The notes below the pieces were generated by a model. It ran no database searches, was not told the origin of the DNA, and was given only the letters and a program-made list of their open reading frames with translations. This document shows positions 1-7,346 of a DNA stretch of 16,647 nucleotides, piece after piece (position 1 is the first letter of the stretch; every line of letters starts with the position of its first letter). The position numbers and the translations under genes are program-made. The stretch spans positions 1-16,647 of the forward strand of contig CAZIPT010000051.1 in assembly GCA_964541375.1 (NCBI GenBank), written 5' to 3'. Source of the stretch: JBAXEO01 sp964541375. Its GTDB lineage: Bacteria; Actinomycetota; Coriobacteriia; Anaerosomatales; JAAXUF01.

Positions 1-639
1 ACCGGGAATGGGATGCAGCATCGGCGTCTCGACTTCGAGGAACCCCTGCGCGTCCATGTACCGCCGCAACGCCGAGATGATCTTGAAGCGCGTCTCGAAG
101 ACGGTGCGGACCTCGGGATTCGCGATGAGGTCGACGTAGCGCTGGCGGTAGCGGGTCTCAGTATCGGACAACCCGTGGTACTTCTCAGGAAGCGGCCGAA
201 GCGACTTGGAGAGCAGCGTGACCTCGGTCGGCGCGATGGAGAGCTCTCCTCGGCGGGTCCGCAGAACGGTGCCGGTGGCTCCCACCCAGTCCCCCAGGTC
301 AAGCTCCTTGACGGCAGCAAAGGCCTCGTCGCCGAGTACGTTGACGCGGGTGAAGAGCTGGACGTCTCCGGTGGAGTCGCGTACCACGAGGAAGACGATC
401 TTGCCTTGGTCACGCGCGGCTACGACTCTGCCGGCAACGGACACCACGTCTTCGGTGTCGGTGCCCGGCTCGAGGTCCGCGTAGCGATCGACGAGCCCGG
501 CAGCGTGCGCGGTGACATCGTAGCGATCGCGGTACGGCTCGATCCCGGCGGCGCGAAGCGAGTCAAGCTTCGCTCTGCGAACGGCGAACGGATCGTCGTC
601 AGGCGCCGGCGAAGTTCCTGCGGTCGCGTCGTCAGCCAT
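1..639 (-). CDS. lysS: Lysine--tRNA ligase, class II (N-terminal part, cut by window edge)
   Basis: Charges tRNA-Lys with lysine in the cytoplasm. The reading frame from the ATG at 637-639 is open to base 1 and gives 213 residues; the rest of the gene lies outside the window. The N-terminal part matches the OB-fold anticodon-binding domain of LysRS. Further on are family signatures: KYHGLSDTETRYRQRYVDLI, which opens the catalytic domain, and GFLEVETPMLHPIPG at the visible end (class II motif 1 region). The family is about 490-510 aa, so a little under half is present. The start lies 5 bases past the greA stop, so the two genes are very likely co-transcribed, and a greA-lysS pair is a familiar arrangement. 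The residues up to about 20 are acidic and poorly conserved. Identification is secure; only the downstream end is unknown. Confidence 0.95.
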   Translation of the reverse strand, partial: MADDATAGTSPAPDDDPFAVRRAKLDSLRAAGIEPYRDRYDVTAHAAGLVDRYADLEPGTDTEDVVSVAGRVVAARDQGKIVFLVVRDSTGDVQLFTRVNVLGDEAFAAVKELDLGDWVGATGTVLRTRRGELSIAPTEVTLLSKSLRPLPEKYHGLSDTETRYRQRYVDLIANPEVRTVFETRFKIISALRRYMDAQGFLEVETPMLHPIPG

Positions 640-644
640 ACGAA

Positions 645-1112
645 TCAGCGGCTGATCGCGAGGATCTTGTACTCGATTACCTTGCCGGAGGGCGTCGTCA
701 CCTTGACGGCATCGCCCTTCTTGCGGCCCATGATGGCATGTCCGACCGGTGACTCGTTGGAGATCTTGTCGTTTGCCGGATCCGCCTCTGCGGAGCCCAC
801 GACCTGGTAGACGGTCACTCCGGTTGCCGACTCGAGCTTGACCTTGCTGCCCAGAGTCACCTTGTCACTCCTGGTGGGAGCGTCCACGACGGTGGCACGC
901 GCGAGAATCTGCGTGACCTCAATGATGCGGCTCTCGACCCACGCCTGCTCGTTCTTGGCGTCGTCGTACTCGGAGTTCTCGGAGATATCGCCGAACTCCT
1001 TTGCCTCCTTGATGCGCTCCCCCACCTCTCGGCGACGAACCGTCTCAAGGTGCCGAAGCTCCTCCTCCAGCTTGATCTGGCCAGCTGGTGTGAGCGCGAT
1101 GTCTGTGTTCAT
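645..1112 (-). CDS. greA: Transcription elongation factor GreA
   Basis: GreA binds RNA polymerase through the secondary channel and stimulates cleavage of backtracked transcripts. The 155-aa length is typical. The N-terminal half (about 1-75) is the antiparallel coiled coil. It includes the stretch GDISENSEYDDAKNEQ, whose acidic residues at the tip act on the RNAP active site. The C-terminal half (about 80-155) is the FKBP-like globular domain, with LGSKV and the SPVGHAIMGRKKGD loop. The start ATG has a GGGAG Shine-Dalgarno about 8 bases upstream. The stop codon is TGA, which matters because TGA is therefore a normal terminator in this genome. The gene is followed closely by lysS and preceded by a 196-bp gap from tatA that holds a promoter candidate and two hairpins, so greA-lysS may be transcribed apart from tatA. 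Confidence 0.97.
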   Translation of the reverse strand: MNTDIALTPAGQIKLEEELRHLETVRRREVGERIKEAKEFGDISENSEYDDAKNEQAWVESRIIEVTQILARATVVDAPTRSDKVTLGSKVKLESATGVTVYQVVGSAEADPANDKISNESPVGHAIMGRKKGDAVKVTTPSGKVIEYKILAISR

Positions 1113-1170
1113 TCAGTAACTCCCGTTTCGATCGATTGAGGAACCGGGCGGCGGGTCAGGCTAATGGGGA

Positions 1171-1201
1171 GGGCTGCCCCGAATGACTCGTCGGGCAGCC
1201 C
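1171..1201 (-). other. Hairpin in the greA leader
   Basis: GGGCTGCCC at 1171-1179 and GGGCAGCCC at 1193-1201 form a perfect 9-bp inverted repeat with a 13-base loop. On the minus strand it lies after the candidate greA promoter and about 60 bases before the greA start, so it would be in the leader RNA. No clear U-tract follows, so I do not call it an intrinsic terminator with confidence. It could weaken read-through from tatA. Confidence 0.5.
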
Positions 1202-1218
1202 GCCAGAATGTCCACGAG

Positions 1219-1246
1219 AGTATATACGAACGCGCGGCGCTGGCAA
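1219..1246 (-). promoter_or_regulatory. Candidate sigma70-type promoter for greA-lysS
   Basis: On the minus strand, TTGCCA (1246-1241) and TATACT (1224-1219) are separated by 16 bases. Each hexamer matches the consensus at 5 of 6 positions. Transcription would begin near 1212, giving a leader of about 100 bases before greA. The -35 element lies inside the large hairpin at 1230-1282. Assigned by eye only. Confidence 0.5.
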
Positions 1247-1282
1247 GACGGGAACCCGTGTTCCCGGTGCCCCGCCGCGCGT
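1230..1282 (-). terminator. Long compound hairpin after tatA (possible terminator)
   Basis: The outer arms ACGCGCGGCG (1230-1239) and CGCCGCGCGT (1273-1282) are perfectly complementary. Nested inside are GGCA (1242-1245) with TGCC (1268-1271), and CGGGAAC (1249-1255) with GTTCCCG (1260-1266) around a 4-base loop. The structure begins 27 bases after the tatA stop, so it may end the rex-tatA transcript. There is no strong U-run behind it, and it overlaps the candidate greA promoter. Confidence 0.5.
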
Positions 1283-1308
1283 CAGAAGGTCGCTACCTGA
1301 GGGTGCTA

Positions 1309-1605
1309 CTACTCGTCGGAGTCGCTGGCGGCCGGCTTGTCCGCCGCCTTCTTGGACTCGGCGGCTGCTGGCTCGGCCTTCTTGGCGGTTGCGTCGACGC
1401 TCGTGTCGTCCTCGTCCACCTCGTCAAGCTTGCCGTCGATACCGTCCTTGAGCGACTTGAAGGTCTTGCCGATGGACTTGCCCAGGGCAGGCAGACGCTT
1501 GGGCCCAAAGAGAATCAGAACAATGACCAGAACGATAATCAGCTCGGGGGCACCGATACCGCCGAGGAAGGGAAGCGCGATTGCAAAGATCGGGGTGGAA
1601 ATCAT
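1309..1605 (-). CDS. tatA: Sec-independent translocase subunit TatA
   Basis: Pore-forming component of the twin-arginine pathway, which exports folded proteins across the cytoplasmic membrane. The ATG at 1603-1605 is chosen because GGAGG lies 7 bases upstream. It gives 98 aa; a frame extending to 1641 adds residues with no family resemblance. Layout: an unusually long hydrophobic N-terminus (1-20), then GAPELIIVLVIVLILFG (about 18-34) as the membrane helix, the FGPKRLPALGKSIGK hinge and amphipathic helix (33-47), and a long Ala/Lys/Asp/Glu-rich tail. E21 and the F33-G34 hinge are the expected conserved residues. No tatC is visible here. TatA rather than TatB is favoured by length and by the KRLPALGKSIGK helix, though the two are close relatives. 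It lies 79 bp after rex and is probably co-transcribed with it. Confidence 0.88.
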   Translation of the reverse strand: MISTPIFAIALPFLGGIGAPELIIVLVIVLILFGPKRLPALGKSIGKTFKSLKDGIDGKLDEVDEDDTSVDATAKKAEPAAAESKKAADKPAASDSDE

Positions 1606-1684
1606 CCGTATTCCTCCGTGTACTCCGGGTTCGGCCGACACCGGTCGACCGCGTGATGTCTAGCGAGTAGCGTACCACCGAAAC

Positions 1685-2341
1685 TTACGCGCTCGCCACG
1701 ACCTCGGCGCGTGACAAATAGTAGAGCGTATGAAGCAACTCGCGGACAGGGTCCGTGTTGTGCAGGGTGACGTTGCCCGGGACGGTAAGGAACGCTGTCG
1801 AGTAGTTGACGATCACGCGCACGCCCGCCGCGCTCAAGAGGTCGGCGACGTGCTGGGCCCCGTCGGCGGGGACCGCTATGACTCCGAACCGTATGGATTG
1901 CTCGTTGACGACCCGCTCCAGCTCCCCGGTGGCGCGCACGATGAGGTCGCCCACCTTCAGCCCCACCTTGCGTGGGTCGCTGTCGAAGAGCGCCGAGACC
2001 ACGAAGCCCCGCGCCCGCAAGCCGTCGTACTGCGCGATTGCCGAACCGAGATTGCCCGCCCCGACGATTGCGATTCGTTGCACGTGGTCGGAGCCCAGAA
2101 TGTGCTGTATGCGGTCCGCAAGCAGCTGTATGTCGTAGCCGACGCCGCGCTTGCCAAACTGGCCGAAGTAGGCAAGATCGCGCCGGATCTGCGCGGCATT
2201 GACCTCAGCCATCTCTGAGATCCTTGCCGAGGAGACCGTCTGGCCCCCCTCTTCGCGCAGGTGGAGCAGGGCGTTGAGATAGGAAGGAAGGCGCTCGATG
2301 ACGCCGTGAGGGATGCGCGGATCGTGTGCGGCTGAAGCCAC
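1685..2341 (-). CDS. rex: Redox-sensing transcriptional repressor Rex
   Basis: Rex represses fermentative and respiratory genes and leaves DNA when NADH rises relative to NAD+. The 218-aa product has the usual length. The N-terminal winged helix (about 10-80) contains the family block QIRRDLAYFGQFGKRGVGYD (51-70). The Rossmann domain begins at about residue 88 with the dinucleotide motif GAGNLG (94-99). The start is GTG (2339-2341), with a GAGG ribosome site about 8 bases upstream. A near-consensus Rex operator lies 38-55 bases before the start, which fits autoregulation. This is the only redox regulator in the window and suits an organism with a large cytochrome apparatus. No Rex-like site is evident upstream of the cytochrome gene. 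Confidence 0.96.
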   Translation of the reverse strand: MASAAHDPRIPHGVIERLPSYLNALLHLREEGGQTVSSARISEMAEVNAAQIRRDLAYFGQFGKRGVGYDIQLLADRIQHILGSDHVQRIAIVGAGNLGSAIAQYDGLRARGFVVSALFDSDPRKVGLKVGDLIVRATGELERVVNEQSIRFGVIAVPADGAQHVADLLSAAGVRVIVNYSTAFLTVPGNVTLHNTDPVRELLHTLYYLSRAEVVASA

Positions 2342-2378
2342 GAAAGGAACCTCAAATCGTTGCCGAGTACCGAAAATA

Positions 2379-2396
2379 TCGTAACAAGTGTTACAA
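2379..2396 (-). promoter_or_regulatory. Putative Rex operator (ROP) upstream of rex
   Basis: The 18-mer reads TTGTAACACTTGTTACGA on the minus strand. Its core is the perfect palindrome GTAACA-AG-TGTTAC at 2381-2394. The Rex consensus TTGTGAA-N4-TTCACAA agrees at most outer positions (TTGT at one end, AC and the final A at the other) but not at all of them. Position directly upstream of rex supports autoregulation. It could also belong to another dyad-binding regulator. Confidence 0.55.
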
Positions 2397-2422
2397 GCTG
2401 ATACAAGGGCTCGCGCGAGGGC

Positions 2423-3547
2423 TCAGAGCGCCGGTTCCTGCAAGACCGACATCACGTCGGCGCGGGTGACGATCCCCGCGAGCCTGCCCTCCGATACGAC
2501 CAGGATGGCCCCGGTCTCCTGCCCTGCGAGGCGGGGAAGCAGGTCCTTCACGGGGGTCTCGGCGAGTACGCTCAGCCGTGAAAGATCACGATCAGTGACC
2601 TCGATGACCTGAACGTAGGGCCAGTCCGCCCGGGCAACCGACTTAGCGTCCGGCAGCGATACGACGCCGACGATCTGGCCCTCGTAGAGCACGGGATAGC
2701 GACTATGGTCGGCGCCGAGAAAGTGCTCGTGAGCGAGCTGTTCCAGAGAGATGTCCCCCGAGACGTACTCGGGATGAGGCGTCATGATCTGCCCGACGGC
2801 GATGCCCTCGAGACGCGACCGAACCTGCTGCTGGCGATACGAGGCGCCAGCAAGCCAGGCGATGAACCAGCCGACAAGCCCAAACCAGATGAAGTCGTTC
2901 TTGCCCTGAAGAGCGGTGACGACGGCCAAGCCGACCATCGACCACCCGATCAGCTGCCCGCAGCGGGCGGCCCACTTGGTCGCCTTCAGTACGTCGCCGG
3001 TCAGCGCCCACAGGATCGAGCGCAATACGCGACCCCCGTCCAGCGGGAAGCCCGGGAGTAGGTTGAAGACAGCGACGAGCAGATTGATGCTGCCGAGGTA
3101 GCCCAGAGGCGCGATGAGCCACCAGGCAAGCCCCGCGGACGACGCGACAGCGAAGCCGAGGTAGCAGACGCCCGCGATCAGGAGGCTCATCGCCGGGCCG
3201 GCGGCGGCCATCAGGAACTCCTTGCCGGGGGACTGCGGCTCGTCGGTGATCTCGGCGACACCCCCGAAGATGAACAACGTGATCTTGTCGACGCGGCCCC
3301 CGCTCGCCAGCATCACCAGCGAATGGCTCAGCTCGTGCGCAAGGATGGACGCGAAGAAGAGCAGCGACGTAACGACACCGAGCGCCCAATAGAGCCACGT
3401 GGGCGAGGCGACGGCGCCTTCGACCTGCGGGTAGTATCCCGTGCTCAGGGTGAAAGCCACGAGCCCGAAGATGATTATCCAGCTCAGGTTCACCTCGAAC
3501 GGAATGCCGAAGATCTTCCCAAGCCGCCAAGACGGTATGCCGACCAA
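2423..3547 (-). CDS. Site-2-type intramembrane metalloprotease (M50) with CBS domains
   Basis: Polytopic membrane zinc protease that cleaves substrates within the membrane plane; the substrate here is unknown. The 374-aa protein carries HELSH (71-75, the HExxH zinc site) in a membrane helix and NLLPGFPLDGGR (162-173), which supplies the third ligand Asp170. FGGVAEI and GKEFLMAAAGP are further family motifs. About five or six membrane segments span residues 20-230. Two CBS domains follow (about 245-370, beginning VGQIMTPHPEYV), so activity may respond to adenine nucleotides. This is the SpoIVFB-like group with CBS domains, common in non-sporulating bacteria. The start is TTG at 3545-3547 with GGGAG 5-6 bases upstream. 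Linked genes give no clear substrate. Confidence in family is high, in physiological role low. Confidence 0.92.
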   Translation of the reverse strand: MVGIPSWRLGKIFGIPFEVNLSWIIIFGLVAFTLSTGYYPQVEGAVASPTWLYWALGVVTSLLFFASILAHELSHSLVMLASGGRVDKITLFIFGGVAEITDEPQSPGKEFLMAAAGPAMSLLIAGVCYLGFAVASSAGLAWWLIAPLGYLGSINLLVAVFNLLPGFPLDGGRVLRSILWALTGDVLKATKWAARCGQLIGWSMVGLAVVTALQGKNDFIWFGLVGWFIAWLAGASYRQQQVRSRLEGIAVGQIMTPHPEYVSGDISLEQLAHEHFLGADHSRYPVLYEGQIVGVVSLPDAKSVARADWPYVQVIEVTDRDLSRLSVLAETPVKDLLPRLAGQETGAILVVSEGRLAGIVTRADVMSVLQEPAL

Positions 3548-3614
3548 GACTCTCCCTCAAGCAGAATGCCAACCGGTTCGCTGCGCAATCCCGGAACCGG
3601 GCTGACCCGGGTAT

Positions 3615-4412
3615 CTAGAATGCGGCTCCCTCAAGCGCATGCGCGCACGAGCAGTCACGTACCGACGGAAGCGCAGGAATCATGCCGTAGATGAGCTCCT
3701 TGACCCGGCTGTTGTTCTCGTTGAACACGCGGATGACCTCTTCGTTGGAAACCGGCTCGGCGCCCTCGGTACCGGCGGCGTGATCCGTGATGAGGGATAT
3801 GTTGACGTAGCAGATCTCAAGCTCGCGAGCCAGATACGCCTCGGGATACTGAGTCATGTTGATGACCTCCCAGCCCTGGGAGGCGAACCACTTAGACTCG
3901 GACCGGGTCGAGAACCTGGGGCCTTGGATGACGACGACAGTGCCTGTGGAATGAGCGGTGATCCCGAGCGCCGCGGCCTGGTCGATGGCGGTTTGGCGCA
4001 TGTTTGGGCAGTACGGGTCTGCAGAGGAGACGTGGGTGGTGATCGGACCATCGTAGAAGGTGTCCTTGCGGCCCCACGTACGATCTACGAACTGGTCGCA
4101 GATGACGAAATGCCCCGGCTCGATTTCGGCCTGAAGAGACCCACACGCGTTGGGACCGATGATCTGGCTTACGCCCAGCTCCTTCATCGCCCACAGGTTC
4201 GCGCGATAGTTGATCACGTGCGGCGGAAGCGAATGGTCCTTGCCGTGACGGGGCAGAAACGCGACGGTGCGTCCACCAATCTCGCCAACCATCACTGCCG
4301 ACGAAGGTGCGCCGAACGGCGTGTTGACCTTGTGCTCGCGCGGATCGCTGAGCAGTTCGTAAAAGCCGCTGCCACCAAAGACGCCGATTTCGGCCTGCGG
4401 ATACTCGGGCAT
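3615..4412 (-). CDS. mtnP: S-methyl-5'-thioadenosine phosphorylase family protein
   Basis: Phosphorolysis of 5'-methylthioadenosine to adenine and methylthioribose-1-phosphate in methionine salvage. The 265-aa protein belongs to the trimeric PNP/MTAP family. GVFGGSGFYE (10-19) and RHGKDH (55-60) form the phosphate site. GPNACGSL (87-93), GPRFSTRSE (164-172) and NMTQYPE (185-191) complete the pocket. C254 and C256 form the C-terminal CxC seen in several MtnP proteins. The base-recognition motif is TDHAAG (209-214). D210 is present, but the second Asp of the TDYD motif of typical adenine-specific enzymes is Ala, so methylthioinosine or another purine nucleoside is possible. The ATG has GAGGAG 9 bases upstream. 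The SAM hydrolase two genes upstream also acts on a SAM-derived substrate, which suggests a purine/SAM turnover group. Confidence 0.88.
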   Translation of the reverse strand: MPEYPQAEIGVFGGSGFYELLSDPREHKVNTPFGAPSSAVMVGEIGGRTVAFLPRHGKDHSLPPHVINYRANLWAMKELGVSQIIGPNACGSLQAEIEPGHFVICDQFVDRTWGRKDTFYDGPITTHVSSADPYCPNMRQTAIDQAAALGITAHSTGTVVVIQGPRFSTRSESKWFASQGWEVINMTQYPEAYLARELEICYVNISLITDHAAGTEGAEPVSNEEVIRVFNENNSRVKELIYGMIPALPSVRDCSCAHALEGAAF

Positions 4413-4521
4413 GCTGGTTCACTCCTCGGGACGGATGTATGAGCACGCGCCCGTCAGGGCGCTCCTGCGATTCTAGAGGATACCTGCCCCGGCAGCGCTA
4501 TCCGTCACAAAAGCGGAGTCT

Positions 4522-5526
4522 CTAGGCCGACCTTTGCGAGTACTGTGAGTCTTCATCGAGATGGTGAGGCCGGTCGTCCTCGGCAGGTCGTGGCGCGTAG
4601 AGCGGCCTTCTGAACAGGTTGCCGGCATCGGTCCAAGCCTCGTCCGCTCTCGCCGCTCCGGCCAGCAGCGCCGAGAAGCCCGCCGCCTTGGCATCGAGGT
4701 TGTCGGCGTGATGGAGTAGGAGCGCTTCGAAGGTCGACGGCCTCTTTGGCGAGCCCCATTCAAGCTCACCGTGATGGGAGACGATCGCGTGCTCCAGATG
4801 CGCCAGCCTCACGGAAGACACCCTGAGCCTGCCGCGAGTCACAGCGTCATGAAGCCGGTTCAAACCCAGGACGACGTGTCCAAGCAGTCGGCCGGGATCG
4901 GTGTAGGCGATCGAGACACCAAACGACAGTTCGTCGACCTTTCCGATGTCGTGGAGCAACGCAGCCGCCACAAGCAGGTCGCGGTCCACGCGCGGGTACT
5001 GCTCCCCGAGGGATGCACAGAGTGCGGCGACGGCGACGGTGTGCTCCATGAGCCCACCCAGATAGGCGTGATGGTGGGACTGGGCGCCGGGACAAGTGGT
5101 GAACCGCTCGAAGAACGGCTTGTCGCCGAACACCGCTCCCAGCACGCGGCGCATATCAGGGTCACTGACCGAGCGCACCAAGCCCTTCAGTTCCGCGACC
5201 AGCTCTTCAGTTGACCGCGGGCCCGAAGCAAGCATGTCTTCGGCGTTCCAGGACGAAGCGGCGCTCATCGAGTCGATCGAGACGCGCTTCGCCCCCCGGA
5301 AGCTCGTGACAGTGCCACGCACCCGCACCACGGTTCCCACCGGTATCGCCGAAGCGTCCGGGGACGGCCTGAAGAACACCGCGGGAATCTGGCCTGTTCG
5401 GTCAGCGATCTCGAGCGAGAGATACGCCTCAGCCGCTCTGGTGGCGCGGATCTCCTTGGTCCGCAAAGCGAACAAGGCATCGACCTTCGCGCCGGCGGCA
5501 AGCTCATTCACGTAGCAGCGCTTCAT
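4522..5526 (-). CDS. OB-fold / HD-domain protein, YhaM-like 3'-5' exoribonuclease
   Basis: Likely a cytoplasmic 3'-5' exonuclease or phosphohydrolase of the YhaM/Cbf1 type. From the ATG at 5524-5526 the protein is 334 aa and begins MKRCYVNELAAGAKVDALFA. YhaM proteins start in the same way, and an AAGGGG site lies 9 bases upstream. A GTG-type start 63 bases earlier only adds unconserved residues. An OB fold (about 10-90, with SLEIADRTGQIPAVFF) is followed by the HD domain. The metal-ligand candidates are HHH (151-153), H162 in LMEHT, the HD pair in LLHDIGK (191-196), HH (251-252) and D275 in HHADNLDAK. The order of motifs matches YhaM. The C-terminal 40 residues are variable. Spacing of 68 bp from the SAM hydrolase and 109 bp to mtnP suggests one transcript. 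Confidence 0.85.
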   Translation of the reverse strand: MKRCYVNELAAGAKVDALFALRTKEIRATRAAEAYLSLEIADRTGQIPAVFFRPSPDASAIPVGTVVRVRGTVTSFRGAKRVSIDSMSAASSWNAEDMLASGPRSTEELVAELKGLVRSVSDPDMRRVLGAVFGDKPFFERFTTCPGAQSHHHAYLGGLMEHTVAVAALCASLGEQYPRVDRDLLVAAALLHDIGKVDELSFGVSIAYTDPGRLLGHVVLGLNRLHDAVTRGRLRVSSVRLAHLEHAIVSHHGELEWGSPKRPSTFEALLLHHADNLDAKAAGFSALLAGAARADEAWTDAGNLFRRPLYAPRPAEDDRPHHLDEDSQYSQRSA

Positions 5527-5594
5527 CGTCCACGACCCCTTCAGCCAGACTCTGTCTTCAAGACAGACCCTACTGCCGAGGTCTGACACGCCCG

Positions 5595-6401
5595 TCAGTC
5601 GAGCGCACGCACTTTGACCCGCGCACCGGGCGACACGCCATATCTCCCTGCAGCGCTGCCGGTGTTGACCGCAAGAGTGAGCCAGCCGGACGAGTCCACA
5701 AGCGCCACCGGCTCTCCTTCCGGCACATCTGCGTAGGTGGCGGCAAAGGGAACGCTCAGCGAGTTGTGCCCTATGCCGATTTCGAGCCGAGGGGCCCGCA
5801 GTCCGAGCCGATCCAGGTCCTCGGCAGGGATGTTGAACCGCAGCGAACCGAAACGATCGGCCTCCAGAGTCTCGCCGTTGACGTACTCGCCTTCGAGTGA
5901 ATAGGGCCCGAACGGCGCGGGCTCCAGTGAGTCGGGATCCACCGGGGTGCCGAGAGCGCTGGGCTCAACCCCGCAGGCCAGTGCGGCCGCGGCAGGCGCG
6001 AGCACGTCGCGGGCGTGGAAGGTGGGAAGAGGGGCATCACGGTCGATCTTCTCGGCATCGAGGGCGATAGCCAGCTTGATGCCCCCGGCTCGTGCAGCGG
6101 CCGGAAGCAGGACTCCGTTATCGGGCCCAACGAGTCGGGTTCCGTTCTCCGTGACGATGCACAGGTCGCGGCGCCCTCCGCCGACACCGGGATCGACGAC
6201 GACAAGGTGAATGGCCTCAGGAATCTGGTACACGCCACCGGCCGCGGTGGCGGCGCCCTTTCGAATATCGAACGCCGGAATCTGGTGTCCCAGGTCGACG
6301 ATGCGCGCCAACGGACAGGCACGATAGATCACGGCATGACAAACGCCGACCCACGTGTCTTCGAGCCCGAAGTCCGAGATGAAGCCGATGATGGAAACCA
6401 C
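5595..6401 (-). CDS. S-adenosyl-L-methionine hydroxide adenosyltransferase (DUF62 / SAM hydrolase)
   Basis: Hydrolyses SAM to adenosine and methionine; homologous to fluorinase and chlorinase. I place the start at GTG 6399-6401, which has AAGGAG 6 bases upstream and gives 268 aa beginning MVSIIGFISDFG, the usual family start. A longer frame begins at 6437. Key residues: D10 in SDFG, H39-Q-I in GHQIPAFDIRKGA, D70 and R77 in VDPGVGGGRR, and H129 in FHARD. The D70/R77/H129 set has the spacing of the Asp-Arg-His triad described for the hydroxide-adding enzymes. The C-terminal domain carries TYADVPEGE and LVDSSGW, as in fluorinase. First gene of the minus-strand run; the 79 bp to the divergent lipoprotein must hold its promoter. 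TAGAAT at 6449-6444 is a possible -10. The stop is TGA. Confidence 0.93.
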   Translation of the reverse strand: MVSIIGFISDFGLEDTWVGVCHAVIYRACPLARIVDLGHQIPAFDIRKGAATAAGGVYQIPEAIHLVVVDPGVGGGRRDLCIVTENGTRLVGPDNGVLLPAAARAGGIKLAIALDAEKIDRDAPLPTFHARDVLAPAAAALACGVEPSALGTPVDPDSLEPAPFGPYSLEGEYVNGETLEADRFGSLRFNIPAEDLDRLGLRAPRLEIGIGHNSLSVPFAATYADVPEGEPVALVDSSGWLTLAVNTGSAAGRYGVSPGARVKVRALD

Positions 6402-6480
6402 GGGGGACTCCTTGATGGACTGTGGCCGGGGCGTCACTCGCCTATTCTAGTATGGTAGTACCCGAGTTACGGAGGTTGCC

Positions 6481-6930
6481 TTGCCCGGTCTCAGAACGTC
6501 TTACAGAGCGGCCACGATCGCACTGCTTGCGGCTCTCACGGCCGTCGTGGCGGGCTGCTCGTCTCAAGGGGCGACATTCGTGGACTCCAACGGCTCCTAC
6601 ACCGAGTCGTCGGTCATGACGCTCACCGCCGGCATCGACTCTTCGAAGCTCGCTGACACAGGTAGCGATCGGGCCGCCGAACTGCGGCACGACGCACTGA
6701 CCACCCTTCGCTCCCGCGGCGGGCGGGCAGTGCCCGTTGCCGACTTGCTCACCAAGACGTTCTCCGCGGAAACACGGGGCGTCCCCATGTATGTGGAGCG
6801 AGCCTCGTTCAACGGCAAGCCGGCCATAGTGATGATCGAAGCCGCCGGCCCCCCAAAGGGCAAGCTGACCACCAAGCGCGTCTGGGTGCTGGACGAGCAG
6901 GGCGGCGTGCTCTTCGTTGGAGCCAGATAG
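6481..6930 (+). CDS. Small lipoprotein of unknown function
   Basis: I do not recognise the family. The 149-aa product has a type II signal peptide. Arg-containing residues 1-9 are followed by a hydrophobic stretch (about 10-25) and the lipobox VAGC, so C26 would be the lipidated first residue of the mature protein. The mature part starts with a Ser/Gly-rich linker, has a charged helix-like segment (about 62-80, SDRAAELRHDALTTL) and ends in a region that looks beta-rich (about 100-149). The start is TTG, supported by GGAGG with 5 bases of spacing. The gene is divergent from the SAM hydrolase and convergent with the next gene, 19 bp away, so it is probably a single-gene transcript. No catalytic motif is apparent. 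Confidence 0.8.
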   Translation: MPGLRTSYRAATIALLAALTAVVAGCSSQGATFVDSNGSYTESSVMTLTAGIDSSKLADTGSDRAAELRHDALTTLRSRGGRAVPVADLLTKTFSAETRGVPMYVERASFNGKPAIVMIEAAGPPKGKLTTKRVWVLDEQGGVLFVGAR

Positions 6931-6949
6931 CCCGAGGCACGCGATCGAC

Positions 6950-7333
6950 CTAGCCGCAGAGCCTGAGCCGGTACTCCTCGAGCACGTCCCCGGGGACGGA
7001 GTCGCTCCAGCCCCGTTGCAGCTGCTCCCAGATCGCAGCGCCGTCTCTGCCGGAGGCACGCAGATCCTCCACGACCGCAGCGACGACGATACGCGCGGCC
7101 CCGCGGGTCGGCTGGCCACGCCGAACCGCCCTCCGCCTGACAACCGCCGAGAAATACGCTTCGACCCGCCGCTCGTCGAGCGGCGTCAGCGGCTCAGAGA
7201 GCGAGCGGCCAAGCGAGCGCAGTGTTGCTCGCCGAGCCGTCGACGCGACCTCGGTAGAAATGTCGCTCTCGACCGCCTTCAACTCCAGCCGATCCAGTGC
7301 CGCTGCGAGCGTGGGTGCCTTACGGGTTCCCAT
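6950..7333 (-). CDS. Unrecognised 127-aa protein under a LexA box
   Basis: No known family comes to mind. The protein is short, highly charged, rich in Arg, Ala and Leu, and predicted by eye to be almost entirely helical. A first helical pair (about 8-48) leads to an Arg-rich stretch (VVRRRAVRRGQPTRG, about 64-78) and a C-terminal helical half. There is no signal peptide or membrane segment. It has one Cys, next to the C-terminus (RLCG). The ATG has GGAGG 6 bases upstream. A perfect LexA-type box lies 13 bases before the start, overlapping the likely transcription start, so DNA-damage induction is likely. It is not an evident RecX, DinB, ImuB or HNH protein. The Arg-rich helices could contact nucleic acid, but that is only a guess. 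Confidence 0.75.
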   Translation of the reverse strand: MGTRKAPTLAAALDRLELKAVESDISTEVASTARRATLRSLGRSLSEPLTPLDERRVEAYFSAVVRRRAVRRGQPTRGAARIVVAAVVEDLRASGRDGAAIWEQLQRGWSDSVPGDVLEEYRLRLCG

Positions 7334-7346
7334 CGATGACCTCCTA

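Noticed and set aside
13..810. Plus-strand open frame of 265 codons opposite lysS and greA
   Set aside because: It is antisense to two clearly conserved genes and its translation is low-complexity Arg/Val/Gly with no family resemblance.
4447..4462. GCGCCC-GTCA-GGGCGC hairpin between the HD-protein gene and mtnP
   Set aside because: The stem is only 6 bp, with no U-tract on either strand; at this GC content such stems arise by chance.
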